From contig NC_044921.1 in the NCBI RefSeq assembly GCF_003576645.1, forward strand, positions 26,354,203 to 26,418,202: a stretch of 64,000 nt of DNA. The letters are read 5' to 3'. Positions 47,430 to 59,844 of this stretch are shown piece after piece; within the stretch, counting starts at the first letter, position 1; each line of letters begins with the position of its first letter. The stretch comes from Ipomoea triloba. Its lineage: Eukaryota > Streptophyta > Magnoliopsida > Solanales > Convolvulaceae. Under the pieces are notes generated by a model, which was not told where the DNA came from, searched no databases, and saw only the letters and a list, made by a program, of their open reading frames with translations. The position numbers were made by a program, and so were the translations under genes.

Positions 47430-48200
47430 TTAGTTAGCAGCGGGCAACTGGAAACGGCAGAGAGGGCATTCATTGCTCCTCTTCAACCATCTAACAATGC
47501 ACCGTTCATGGAACAAATGGCTGCACGGCATTCGAGTTGCCTTTATCAACCCTCCCAAGCATATCGTGCACGCCCCTTTTGGTTTAAGCTTCACCTTCGC
47601 CAGCGCCGCCACCGCTGACACGTCAGCCGGGACGGGCTCACCCTCTTCCTCGTCCTCCACATAATCCTCGTCGCTGTCCCCGTCCTCATCCCCGTCTTCC
47701 TCGTTCCTGTCCTCGTCCTCGTCTTCGTCCTCGTCCAAGATCATCTGGCTCAACCTGTTAGGATGGGGATTGGGGACAGCCTGACGGAAAACCCGCTCGA
47801 TATCCACCATAACCGGGATCCTCACTTCCGAAACATGCTCCGCCTGTGGGGCCAAGGAATTCACGGTGGAATAGATTTTCCGGACCATCTCCGGCTGGAC
47901 CGTCTCGCAAATGTTGATGGTTCTCAGTATTTCGGTTATCGCATGAATCGCTGTGTCCTCGCACCCCATAATTTCCTCCACCTTAACCACAAACCTCCAG
48001 CACCCACGTTGCACGCTGTCCTCATTGTAATGGTTCACCACGTTGTTGTTGATGCCCGAGAAATAGTAGTGGATTGTTCTTTCTCTCACAACGAATTGGA
48101 AATAGAAGCCTCTCTCGGAGGTGTTTTCGAAACCTCCCATGATGTCGTGCCCGACAGACACGTTGCATTCGTGCCTGATAAGGACTGCAGGTGAATCCAT
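47430..48200 (-). CDS. Acidic-linker RING-H2 finger protein, copy 2
   Basis: Single-exon, 256 residues, start [24 protein letters not shown]2 at 211-248 ([18 protein letters not shown]), nearly identical to copy 1, preceded by a longer Asp/Glu-rich linker of about 40 residues. The N-terminal domain keeps [34 protein letters not shown] and [17 protein letters not shown] but diverges elsewhere, so it changes faster than the RING. That pattern suits a ligase whose substrate-binding part is under relaxed or shifting selection. Role as an E3 ligase is inferred from the RING. Confidence 0.84.
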   Translation of the reverse strand: MDSPAVLIRHECNVSVGHDIMGGFENTSERGFYFQFVVRERTIHYYFSGINNNVVNHYNEDSVQRGCWRFVVKVEEIMGCEDTAIHAITEILRTINICETVQPEMVRKIYSTVNSLAPQAEHVSEVRIPVMVDIERVFRQAVPNPHPNRLSQMILDEDEDEDEDRNEEDGDEDGDSDEDYVEDEEEGEPVPADVSAVAALAKVKLKPKGACTICLGGLIKATRMPCSHLFHERCIVRWLKRSNECPLCRFQLPAAN

Positions 48201-48560
48201 GCCGCCGCCGAACTGATTGATGAAATGATCGAAAACAACAATGAAGTTCTGAGTGAGGGTATGAGTGGTGGAATCGATGATGATGAACTGATGAATTTAT
48301 AATGGATTTTGTGCGACATGAAGTAAATAATTTCTATATTTGTCGTCCCCGAATTTGGTATAGTATGGAATGCTACATATTGGGTTCAAATTTCCATAAT
48401 AGGTAGCCTTTCCTATGTATTCTATATTGAAAATCATTTTTAGATTAAAATCACTGTATATAGATGTGATATTAAAAAGTATGTAATATTTTTATACGGA
48501 ATGGTATATTGCTATTCCTATCACACACTAAGACTAATTTAGATTTTCTTGGGTAACGTC
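48201..48560. repeat. RING 5' module copy 4, attached to RING gene 2
   Basis: Contains GATGAAATGATCGAAAACAACAATG next to the start codon, then GACATGAAGTAAATAATTTC and ATTTCCATAATAGGTAGCC. The mariner target site corresponds to the GATGAAATGATCGAA here, also unoccupied. Confidence 0.8.
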
Positions 48561-49009
48561 AGCATAAAGCTGGATTATGGTAGTATGGTCTATTAGTCTT
48601 TCATCTTAGGGAAATTAGGGTAAAAACAAAATTAGGGAAAATTAGGGTAAAAAATAATTAGGAACTACGAACTACTAAGATTGACAGAAACCAACGAACT
48701 ACGACCGTCGACCGGTGATGTTGAGGCGGCGATCGGTGTTCCGTGTTTGGTGGTGAGGTAGAGGGCACCACAGAGGACAGAGCAAGAGGAGTAGTCGACA
48801 GAACTACAGAGTAGTCGAGAGGTAGAGGGCCATAGAACGGTCACGATGAAAGCCTGGGGCTGAGGCGTTGTTAGTTTTGGAAAGATAATATATATATATA
48901 AACAATTCAAAACGATGTTGTTTTGGGACTATCTAATTTTTGCCAGCTGGAGCAACTGTCCCGACTACCCCATGGCATGTCTCTACCTCTGATCCGGTCC
49001 ACCTTAGTA

Positions 49010-49270
49010 GATGAATCCATGGTGAACTGATGAAAACAACAATCAAGTTATGAGTACGTGGTGAAATGGATCGGATGATGACTACTTTATAATGGATTAT
49101 ATTTGCATGCGCGATATGATATGCATGGAGTAAATACTAGCTATATTTGTCGTACCCAGATTTGGTATAGTATGAAATGCTACATATAGGATGGCTTCAA
49201 ATTTCCATAATAGCCTTTCCTATGTATTTTATATTGAAAATTACTTTTTAAAACAAATTATTGTATTCGA
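49010..49270. repeat. RING 5' module copy 5, without a coding region
   Basis: Begins TGAATCCATGGTGAACTGATG and continues with CATGGAGTAAATACTAGC and CCATAATAGCCTTTCC. To its left the sequence is unrelated, so coding homology ends at the start codon, as in copies 1 and 2. Confidence 0.75.
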
Positions 49271-49710
49271 TATTAAAAATTCGTACTAATAATATTTATT
49301 AAAGGACATTTATAACAGCAATAAGTGCGACTATAATCAACATATAGACCAACTCGGTTCTTTTAATTATGAAAATTCCAAATTTTCTTTAATGGTAAAG
49401 GATTCCAAACTACGCATTTCTTTATATTTGTTGTTATATATACATGGCAAAATTTAGGGTCATATGTAGGGTACCTAAGCCAATTGTAACGTAACATCCG
49501 GTATGCTTAGTGCATGGCTGGGCAGCTCATGAGACTAATTCCATGCCCCAAAAAAAAAAAAAAAAAAAAAGATCAATTAACTAAATAGGTGATTTTACAC
49601 CTGATTTTGACTATGACAAATTCCAAAACTTTAAACTCAAAATATAAAAAATTATAGAAGATTTTTTTTGACTTTCTGAGTCTTAAATTATCTCGATTTA
49701 ACTTTGTATT

Positions 49711-50764
49711 GAGTTAATACCCAATTTAGTCATGGACTATAGTGGTTTTACTCAATTTAGTCCTAAGTGATTTTTTGTACTCAATTAAGTCCCGGACTTT
49801 GATGATATTACCCAATTAAGTCCTCCGTTAACAATTCCGTTAGTTGATGGTTAAAAGTAAGGTTAATATGGTAACTTATCCTCCCTCCTCCCTTTTGGTC
49901 AAATTTTCATCTTTTTCCTCGGCTCATTTTTCCTGCGTCTTCTTTCCGATCGTAAAAAAAAAACAAAAAAAAAAAGTAGAAAGAAAATTGTGAAAAGGAT
50001 CGGGGGGAGAGAGAGAGAGGGGTGGGTTAGGTTTTGTGGTGGAATTTTATTTTTTGGGTTTTGGCTTGTGGTTATGATGATGGAAGTTGTAGGAAAGTTG
50101 ATGGCAGGGAGGTTGGGGAGGAGATGCAAAGTTCAAAATGGTGGTAGAAGAAGAAAGTGGTCCAGGGAAAGAGGACATAGCCTACCATTGATGAGCTCAC
50201 TGAACTTCTGGCCTCAAAACTCACTGCACGACTACACAGAAAAAATGGAGCTTCATCCGCCTCGTGCAAATTCACTCTCTGTTTATCACATGTGGTCTCT
50301 GCCGCCAGAATTCATGGCTCAGGAAACTACTCGACCACTACATATCCCTGCATGCGTTCCCCGCCCTCTTCCTATGTGTGTTCTCTCTTCATTCTGATCG
50401 AAGAACCTAATGCCCGTTTGTAGAACACCATGATCAAAGGTTATTACACGACTTCAAACGCCCTTGACTCCATTCTTTTTCACAATTTTTCTTGCTGGTT
50501 TAAGTTTTTTTTTTTTTTTTTTAATTAGAGTAAAAAAGAAGATGGGGGAGAAATTAGGAAGAAGATGGAAATTTGACCAAAAGGGATGGTGGAGGATAAA
50601 TTACCATATTAACCCTACTTTTAACCATCAACTAACGGAATTGTTAACGGAGGACTTAATTAGGTAAAATCATCAAAGTCTGAGACTTAATTGAGTACAA
50701 AAAGTCACTTATGACTAAATTGAGTAAAACCACTATAGTTCAGGACTAAATTGGGTATTAACTC
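49711..50764. mobile_element. Foldback element with about 200-bp inverted repeats
   Basis: Left arm from GAGTTAATACCCAATTTAG and right arm to CTAAATTGGGTATTAACTC; complementarity runs for about 195 bp on each side, up to the TTTTGGTCAAATTT segment. The structure resembles a Mutator-like MITE, but I see no target-site duplication (flanks ACTTTGTATT and GAAGATATAT). The interior carries non-repetitive sequence near 50160-50400 (for example TGGCCTCAAAACTCACTGC) that may be captured host DNA. Confidence 0.75.
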
Positions 50765-51276
50765 GAAGATATATAGTTAAAAATCTAAAATGTTGCATAA
50801 ATAGATGATTAGTTCAAGGTTTTTGGGCTTCTAACCAAGCTTGGACAACCTCATTCGAATAGTTTCTTGTAAAGCCCAATAAGATAAAATTAAAGTAATA
50901 CATCTATATTGGGCTTGTTAGGCTTTCTTCAACTTTGGGTCTAAGTTTTCAATCCATTCTTCTTTAATACAATAGTTATACCAGGGTCTCGGATCCATCT
51001 TGCAAGGTAAACTCGTGTCCATTTATATATTTATATACTGAATATTCAGTATATAAATTGTGAGCATTCATTATGTAAATTGTGTATATTGACCCGAGTC
51101 CACATAGTAATTGTGTAATTATGTATTCGTTTAAGATCAATCTTCAATCATTATTGTGTGGATCATGCTCTATACAGCTGTGTGAATCATACTATTAAAT
51201 AATATACATTCAATACACAAATTAAAAATATATTATTTTGTATAATATACATTCATTACACTAATAATGTACTTTT
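50765..51276. other. AT-rich spacer
   Basis: TTGGGCTTGTTAGGCTTTC near 50905 also occurs at 46621. No gene. Confidence 0.5.
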
Positions 51277-51281
51277 AGTAT

Positions 51282-51779
51282 TGACGGGGAATATACCCCG
51301 AGTATGCCACCTCGTTAAATCTATACTTGGGGTGTATAGTCGTCCTGCCAATCGTATGGTCGGAGATCGGGAACGTTTCACTGAGCCGACCGCTCAGACT
51401 TCATCTCCATTCCAGGAACCTCGGTGGCGACCTCCCAACGGTCCGGAATGACCTTTGATTGATGGATGGACGTCCCGTCGGTATCGCCACGTGTTAGCCC
51501 TCGTTTCGGCTTGGAGTCCGGCCGTCGCATGGCGCCCACATGCTGGAAGGGCGGAGATTGGATTTTCTCCTCCTATAAATAGTTCATTTATGAGGAGAGA
51601 GTGGGACTTTTGGGCGATTATTAGCTGAATTTACTTATAGCATCGGACGATAGGGAGGCTCACAGTCACTACAGATCGCCCGAGCCCAATCTGATCAACT
51701 GTGTTTCCTTCCGGTTTACAGATTATTAAATTAATAAAAGCCATCGTATTATCACTTCGCCTCCGTTTTTACGTTATCA
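51282..51779 (+). mobile_element. Solo LTR (498 bp), Gypsy-like composition
   Basis: Starts TGACGGGGAATATACC and ends ACGTTATCA, flanked by AGTAT at 51277-51281 and 51780-51784, a perfect 5-bp target duplication. It is GC-rich against AT-rich flanks and holds a TATA box (CCTATAAATAG near 51572) followed by an R-like region. No internal domain or second LTR, so LTR-LTR recombination has removed the body. It lies about 190 bp upstream of the YLPM1-like start codon and could affect its promoter. Confidence 0.9.
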
Positions 51780-51969
51780 AGTATATTAAAAATGTATTTT
51801 TTTTGCATTATCAAATTAATTGTACCTTAATTTTTGCAATTGTGCCCCTACACTTTTTTTTTCTTAATATAAAGCTCCCACAAAAAATTGTTTACGATTC
51901 TTCTTCCCTCAATTCTTCAACACCCAGGCCAGAGTCCAATTCTGCAATTGAGAAAACTGTGGATCGAAG

Positions 51970-54900
51970 ATGGCCTATTCATGGCGACCTCAACCACCAC
52001 AACAGCCTCCATTGCAAGGCGATCGATGCCCGGTCTGCTCATACTCTCACTTCCCCTTTTGCCCTCCACCGCCACTGTACCCTCCCAACCCTAGACTGCA
52101 ATATCAGCCACATCCCGCCCAGTTCTACCATGGGCACCCACCAGTACCACCGCAACCGGCTTACGATCCCTTCGTCGATCACCATACCGGGCCCCACCAA
52201 GTTCCTCCTCACCGTCCATACGCTGATGGCTACCAAGGTCTTCGCTCGCCGTGGAATCAAGGCGCTAATTTTAATAATGATCCATATGGGAATTCGAATT
52301 CAACCGATAATTTTAGTCATGGTAATGGTGGAGCTAAGAGAATGCGTATGGATGATCCGAGCTCAGTTGTGAATGAAAGTTATGAGAAATCAGCTAGGTT
52401 TTCGTTTGATGACGAAAGGAGATTGCAATTGATTCGTGATCATGGTGGACCAGCGGATCAGGGAAACTCTGAAGGATATGGGAACGGTGCGAACAACTTT
52501 CGTGACTCGGGATGTGGCGATTTGGACAGAAAACAGGCTAGTAGTGAACAAGTTGATAAGAATTTGGTTCAGAGTAATGGCTATGGATTTAGCAGTTTTC
52601 CAGCTAATAATTACAATAATGTAGACCAGGGGCGGAATACAATTCAGCATGAACAAAGTGGTGCTCTTGGGTTTGGCTCAGAAAATCACAATTTTGATAG
52701 TTCATATCCTGATTTTTACCCAAAGCAGCATTCTTTAGAGCTGAAGCAAAACCAATATGGTTCAGCAATAACTAGGCAAGGAGCCTCAAACCCGAGAGGC
52801 ATGGCTATTGGTCTGAGTCAGGGTTCACGAGCATTCCCTGGCCAGCTTCCACTTCCTTCCTCGCCACCACCACCTCTTCCTGCAGGAACTCCTGGCCGCC
52901 CTTTCTTAGAGCCAGTTGTTTCATCATCACCATCAGGAACAGCCTCTTCATTATTTCCCATTCATACTGGTACATCAGCTTCAATGCCTTCCTACCCTCC
53001 AGCCACTGAAGCAGCTCAAGCCTACTATCATGCCAATGGCAATTCAAAGCCTCCATCTGGCTTTGCTATGGAGGTATACTTTCAATTTAGATTTTATTCT
53101 TCAATTTAATAATTGATTCTGTGTAGAATAATTTGAAAGTATTAAGCATTTAAGCCTATTAGAGAGGGTAATGTTCCTCTTTGCACCCACATCATATGCT
53201 TATATGCTATTCATTCCAAAGATTTGGTGTAATGGGTTGGACTTTATAGCCAAAGCAATTAGAGCAAAGAGTCTTAGGGGAAAAATAAGACTTCCTGAAA
53301 TGCATGAATGGAAATGCCTTTTGGAGGTTTTTGTGTGTGTGTGTGTGTGGGTATATTAGACAAACCCAATTGAAATTGTGAAAGGCAGCAGAGGCTAGAA
53401 GTTAACAAGCATAGCTAGTTTATAGGACCATTATATCAATCCATTTGAAGGGAATGCATATAGCTTCCTTTTTTTTTTTCCTTATCAAAATGATAGTAAT
53501 GTCCAAATCAGTGCTAAAGATTGCAACTTTCAGGAACTTCGGACTTTTCACTATGCTTCGTCAAGGACATGCTCAGGAGAAAGTGAACAGTATCCTGCCA
53601 GGCATCCATCTTCTGAAAAGCCTAAGATTTTTGATGCTTCTCACATTTTAAAGCGTCCACATAGATCTGCCCGGCCTGATCATATAGTTGTAATCCTTCG
53701 AGGGCTTCCAGGTATGCTTATGTCTCTTTTACTGCTGCATCCTTTTTCTTGTATTCTTCATATCTCCTTTAAGTACTTATATTTGTGAGTGCTTGGCAGA
53801 TTTTACCTTTTCTAGTGGCTTCTTGTTGACTAACTTTTGGGTCATGGCCATTTTTGTTGATGTGTAAACTTCATGTTCTATTAAAGTTTGTAGTTAAGTA
53901 TGAAGATTCCAGTGGACTTTAGGTCATTGTCATTCTGTGTTCTTATTGCACAATAATGCTTGCTCAGGACTTGCAATTGAGAGCTTACAGCAATTTGTTA
54001 CTCTTTCAGGGAGTGGAAAGAGCTATTTGGCAAAAATGTTGCGTGACCTTGAGGTTGAGAATGGTGGTAATGCCCCAAGAATTCACTCGATAGATGATTA
54101 CTTTATGACTGAAGTTGAAAAGGTCTTTGTATTTTCTACTAGTTAATGGTCTTTTTTAAAACAGGATTTTAACTTATTTTGTCTACTTTATTACTGTTAA
54201 TTAAAAGAATATTCATCCCCATAGATTTTGTAACATATAAGAATATTGTTCAATATGCAGGTTGATGAAAGTGAAGTTTCAAAGTCTGCTGGCTCTACCA
54301 AAGGGAAAAAATCTGTGAAAAAGGTCATCGAGTATTGCTATGAACCTGAGATGGAGGAGGTGATAGAAACTTTCCTAACGCATCTTTTTATTTGTTTGCT
54401 TTTGTCTACGTATTCCTGTATTAACACAGCTTCCTTCCAGGCTTATCGGTCAAGCATGTTGAAGGCATTTAAGAAGACCCTTGATGAGGGGGCTTTCTCC
54501 TTTGTAATTGGTATGGTTTTCGGCATGAAAGTTTTTATGTCTCTTTTAAATGTTTTAATTTTTTAAATTTCTCAATGATCTTGAAGCCATACAGATGAAA
54601 TGCTTGCCTTTCTGAAAGATTCTGTGGATTCACATTTGCATTCCAATTTTATTTTTTTTAATTGCATCAGCAGTAGCTCTTATGAAACATTAGCCTATGC
54701 CTTAATTGGGACATGTCACATGCGTGTGCAAAATAAACCCATAAATTTTTAATAAAAATGTTAAGGTTAAACTTTAAAAAGTGTACCTTAGGTTCTCTCA
54801 AGGTTCACTGGAGGTTGGTTCATTAGTTGTACTAGATTGTCAACTTAAAGGTTCAAAGATAGTTTAATTTTAGATTAAGTGGTGATGCAGTGCCTATGCA

Positions 54901-57900
54901 CTGCCTTCAGTTTACTAACAACAGATGCAGTTTTGTTCGGCTATTGACCCATTTGTTGCTGGTATTTGTTCCTCATCTTAGTGGATGACCGCAATCTGCG
55001 GGTAGCTGATTTTGCTCAATTTTGGGCAACTGCAAAGGTATACTCTCAATTCTTGATTTCCTACAAACAGTGCATGTGTTCTGTTCTTGGTATATCTGTT
55101 TGTGGGATGCTGTGAAGGTCTGCGTTTTCTTGCCTTTGGGCGTCTCTTTCTATTTTTTAGTGAACTATACATAGTCACCACTAGTGTCCATGTTAAGTAT
55201 TGAACTTGAAGCTTAGTTCAAAACTGTTCCACTTTGTGTGAGGGAAATTAGCATTTTAACCTTTTAGTGATGGACAAGTTGGACAATGTGCAGTTCAGTT
55301 TCCTTGGCTTGCTTGCCTTGTGATACTTAATAGAATGCCTTTAATTTGTCAATGCATTTTTCTTGTCAACTATATTGAATACATGTGTGGTTGTTAGTAA
55401 TTTTCATTTCCCCACTCCCGTGCACCCTCACCACTTCCAATCACCTTCCCATGAAGGGCTCCAAATGTTGGGTCTAAGAGAACTGTAGGATAAATCTTTT
55501 CTGGATATGCTGAAAGCAGCAATGATCTTCGCTTTATATTTGTTTTATTTTGATATGTTATTATTAGCTCTCTGCGGATTGATTTTAAGATGCTTTATGA
55601 GTTTATGGTAATGTGAAGGTAGGCGTGATCATTATATCCTTCTCTTAAACCCCCATCAGGTTGGCTAACTGGGGTTATATCATTTTTGAATGTTCAACAT
55701 TGTTCCAGACTTATAGATGATTAATTTTCTTGTTTAATATTTGGTTGGCAGTCTGTAATCCTTTATTTTATTTTATTTTATTTTATTTTGGGTGCATGAC
55801 CATTGTAGTCCATTATTCCTACTACCAAGTGTTCCCATATGTTGATTTGAGATTCACATAAAATTACTGAGAACAGTTTTTTTGCAATTATGGATGTTCA
55901 ATCTGCATCTGTCAACCACACAACTAAAAAGTTCAATTTCATATATATGGATTCTTTTGCTCGACATAACTTCAGTATGCAGAGTTGTGAAGTGTTTGAA
56001 ACATAGTTTGTATTTATGTTTGGAGGGAGCATAGTTTTTGTTGCATTTGCTCTACCTGTTTCAACTACTTTTCAAGTTCTGTATATATTTATTTAGATAT
56101 CTGAAAAGCTGAAGTTTATATGCATTTATTAAGTGTAGTATTGGTACTTTTTTACTCATTCAGTTGTTTATTATTTCAGAGGTCGGGGTATGAAGTGTAC
56201 TTACTAGAAGCTCCGTACAAGGACCCAGCGGTAAGTTAACCCTCAGCCCATCATAAGTTTTACTCAGTCATGAGGTTGTAGATGTGCACATAACCCGATG
56301 TTTTCTGCATGGCATCCATGGGCTGACTTATTTAATTGAATATATTGTTTTTTTTTTGAAAGGTTTAATTGAATATATTGTATTTGGTGTTCTCCTATCC
56401 AATATTTTAATGGAATGGAATAAGGAACTCTGCAGTGATTTTTGTTTTCTTCTACCGTTTTCCCCTCAATTATGGTCTGCTAATCTCTTAATGGATTCCA
56501 GGGATGTGCAGCAAGGAATGTGCATGGTTTTACGCTGGATGAAATACGGAAGTTGACTTGCCAGTGGGAAGAAGCTCCATCCCTGTATTTGAAACTGGAT
56601 GTTAAGGTCTGTTCTATTATATATAAAATTTGCTGTAATTGCATTAGTTGCAGTAATTGAAACCTTGACTATTATATATAAAATTTGAATTCTTCTTAAA
56701 CATATATATATTTTTTTCAGTCATTAATTCATGGAGATGATCTTGAGCATGGTGCAATAGAAGAGGTAATTTCTTCTAGCTGATGTTTCATTAAGTATAT
56801 AAAACTATGTTTTGACAAGGTAAAACATTTAATTCACTGATTTATCAAACAACTGCTAAAAAAAGGAATGCATAAAACATGGGCTGTACCTGCTTATATC
56901 TAATTTTTTACCCAAAAGCTTAATGCCTGAGGTACTTGACTATCTGATACTCCTGAAATAAATTTTTCTGAAGAATTATTTCATAAATTTTCCAGGTAGA
57001 CATGGACATGGAGGATGGAGATTCAGCAGCAGAACCATCTACTTCTGAACAAGGGAATACCGAGAATGCTGTACTACCTGCAAGCGATATCACTTCTGAT
57101 GGTATGTTGTGAATGATGTTTTTATACTAGTTAATACTATGCAATATTACAACCTTAAACCTCCAATAAATTCTGCAAATAATCAATTTACGAAATCACA
57201 ATGTCCAAGGATTCTACTAAGTGGGAGTAAGTACATGCACATGCCCCCCAAGAATGGTGGGAGGTCAAACCCTGGTAGTCCTATGTTACAACTTTCAACC
57301 ATTTTTACCCCCACTTGACTTGGTTCTTTATTTGATTTCCCTCTTCATCACCAATGCTTTTTTTAATAAATAAATTTGGTTAAATTCTTAGAAGCATATA
57401 CAACTGACTGCTGCGTTTCCTGCCTTTATGGTTGATTCCAAAGACATGTTTCCTGAAATTGTTCTCTAATTGTATAGCTAAAGGTGATTTGAGTTGGGAT
57501 GATGAAGCAGAACACCATATTGATTCAGTGAAGGATTTGGGAAAGAGTAAATGGTCAACTGATTTGGATGAGGATGACATCCAAAAAGATGAAAATACTA
57601 AAAGGAAACCTAATGCCCTCTCTGGTTTAATCCAATCTTACAGAAAACAAAGTAAAAGAGTACGATGGGGGGATCAGGTATGTAGTTCAAAGTGTTCTAT
57701 AGTATTTATAGTGCCATTCCTTCTCTATGACAGTATGACACCACTGTAATTCTCTTCTTGCAATGATTTGCTATCATTCAAGGTTATATTCTGTATAATT
57801 TTGTTTTGCTACTTCTTTCCCTAGGCTGGTAAAGCAGGATTTTCAATAGGAGCAACTAAAGCCGCTAATGTATCATTAATAATTGGTCCTGGTGAAGGGT

Positions 57901-58183
57901 ACAACTTGGTAAAGTTCCGTCTATGCTTTGTTCATTATGATTCGCATTCAGTTTCATTTTAAGATTGTTTTTGTAATTTTTTTTTTTTTTTTTTTTTGGG
58001 TTTAAACATTTGCAGAAATCAAACCCTCTCCGGGAAGAAGAAAAAACAACATTAATTAATGGCAGGCAAACAAAGAGGCAGGGCGTGTTCCAAGAACAAT
58101 TACGTGCTGAGCATGAGTCCTTCAAGGCTGTTTTTGACAAAAGGCGACAACGAATTGGGGGCCTTGATGCCGAGGAGGAATGA
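51970..58183 (+). CDS. YLPM1: YLP motif-containing protein 1-like P-loop protein
   Basis: Thirteen exons: 51970-53073, 53534-53711, 54010-54122, 54261-54359, 54441-54510, 54982-55037, 56180-56230, 56502-56606, 56721-56765, 56996-57101, 57478-57677, 57825-57908 and 58016-58183, all in phase, 792 residues. Exon 1 encodes a Pro/Gln/Tyr-rich low-complexity region (residues 1-368). A P-loop kinase-like domain follows: IVVILRGLPGSGKSYLA (Walker A, split by an intron inside GLPG), IHSIDDYF, YRSSMLKAFKKTLDEG, YEVYLLEAPYKDP and NVHGFTLDEIRK. The C-terminus has SWDDEAEH and KRVRWGDQ, typical of YLPM1/ZAP3. Animal YLPM1 is nuclear and binds PP1 and RNA-processing factors; plant function is little known. 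The solo LTR sits in its promoter. Confidence 0.9.
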
Positions 58184-59120
58184 TATTTGTCAGGAGATGT
58201 AGCAAATGCCCAATTCCTCCTCTCTACCCTTCCCTTCATCTCCAATCTCCAGCCTCATAGATTATTGGGTTCCCAACTTGTGTAATATCGTCATTTGTTT
58301 ACATGAAAGCTGTGTGGGGACTGGGGAGGGGGCCTTGAAGTTGCCATTTGTAAACTGTAGTTTCATTAAGAAGCATGAGTTTCTAGGGCAGAGATGGAGA
58401 TGATAACAGATGACACGTTCCAGACATTTTGTATTACTAAAACAATTTTGAAGGAAAATCCTTGCAATGCAAAATTTTGTTGTCTACCAATGTTTATTAT
58501 AGTAGTGGGTTCCATAGTGAACTGTTGGCACAGGTCGAGTTTTAGCAGTAGTAATGTGAGAGTTATACTCGCTTTTTGTGGATACCAGGTATTGGTCGTG
58601 ATTTATTCTCTTATAATTTTATTGGGTCAGAGTGTGAGGGTATTGTGGCGAGAATTTTGCTTTTTGTGAGAAAGATTTGAATATTTTACTTAGTGAAAAT
58701 TTTTATAATGCTATGATGACAATATGGCATACTTCAAAAATGTTGGAACAATTGGTGGCTAAGAGGAAAAACAAGAAGGGATTTCTTTGATGGTAGTCCC
58801 AAGTCCCAACAAAGGTCATTTGGTTTAGGCAAAGGAAAGGATAAACTCTTCCCTTCTTCCATTTTCAGATACACAGAATAATAATAAGCAGGATCTTGCA
58901 AGAAAAGCTTACATCAACTTGAATGTGAACATCAAAGCATAACAATACACACTGGTTTAGGCCATCTGATTCTTGATTCTTGAATCCCTTATGCTTATAT
59001 AAATAATAGACATCACATTTGATCAAAACAGATATAATCAGCTGAATCAAGCTGTGTTGAGGCGAAACAAGAAAGATCGCGCTGATTGACTCGACTGTTG
59101 TTGGAACTCAAATTTCATCA
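58184..59120. other. YLPM1-like 3' UTR and spacer
   Basis: 3' UTR to about 58680, then a spacer with the promoter of the HSP20-like gene. The frames here lack family features. Confidence 0.5.
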
Positions 59121-59844
59121 ATGGCAAATGCAGCAGCATATAAAGAGCTCACACCTCCTTTCTACTGGCTTGAGGATTCAAGCAGTCATTATCTCATTCT
59201 TGATCTTCCTGGTATCTGTAACCCATCCATGTTTTTGTGTTTTTTTAGTTCTAAATCTGGTTAGTTTTGTAAGGCAAACCTATAATCTCATATGTTTCCC
59301 GTCATGCTTCTTCATTTAAGGGTTCAGAAGGGAGGAAATAAAGGTTGAAGTCGATAATGAAGGCCATATAAACATAAGTGGAGAGAGGAAGATGAATGAA
59401 AGCGAGTATATCTTCTTTAAGCAATCTTTCAACCCACCTGAGAATTCAAGACCTGAAACTGCCACAGTATTGCTTGAAGACGATATTCTCTACGTAAGCA
59501 TCTCGAAACAAGCAACAGAGAAAGAAGGCGAAAAAATTCCACCTGGGAACCCTGTTCAAGAACAGAATCAGCAAAACCAGTCTAACACATCGAGTGATGA
59601 AATAGATTCAGAACACGAAAATGACAAAAACAGATACGGCAGCTGTTGTTCATCTGACGAAGAAGACGAAGAAGAAGAATTTCATGACGCGAAAGCAATG
59701 CATAACCTGAAACAGGAGACAATATTGCCAATGGGAGCAGACAAGCTGAGAAGGAACAGCATGATTGTAACAGTCGTTATCCTGGCAATTTCTTTAGGTG
59801 TTTTAGTCATTCATAATAAACCCACTGCAATGAACTATGATTGA
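59121..59844 (+). CDS. RTM2: RTM2-like HSP20/alpha-crystallin protein with membrane anchor
   Basis: Two exons (59121-59211 and 59321-59844), 204 residues. The alpha-crystallin domain spans about 10-100: PFYWLEDSSSHYLILDLPGF, REEIKVEVDNEGHINISGERK, then FKQSFNPPENSRPETATVLLEDDILYVSI, where the family has A-x-x-x-n-GVL. A Gln/Ser and acidic linker (DEEDEEEEFHD) leads to a C-terminal transmembrane segment (MIVTVVILAISLGVLVI). This layout is that of RTM2, a phloem protein that restricts long-distance movement of potyviruses in Arabidopsis and, unlike cytosolic sHSPs, is not heat-induced. Orthology to RTM2 itself is not proven; several RTM2-like paralogues occur in plants. Confidence 0.85.

Noticed and set aside
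49990..50397. 135-residue ORF inside the foldback element
   Set aside because: Low-complexity G/R-rich start inside an inverted-repeat element, no recognisable domain; treated as element interior.
51282..51719. Solo LTR ending at GTTTACA near 51720
   Set aside because: The flanks do not match there; ending at 51779 gives a perfect AGTAT target duplication.
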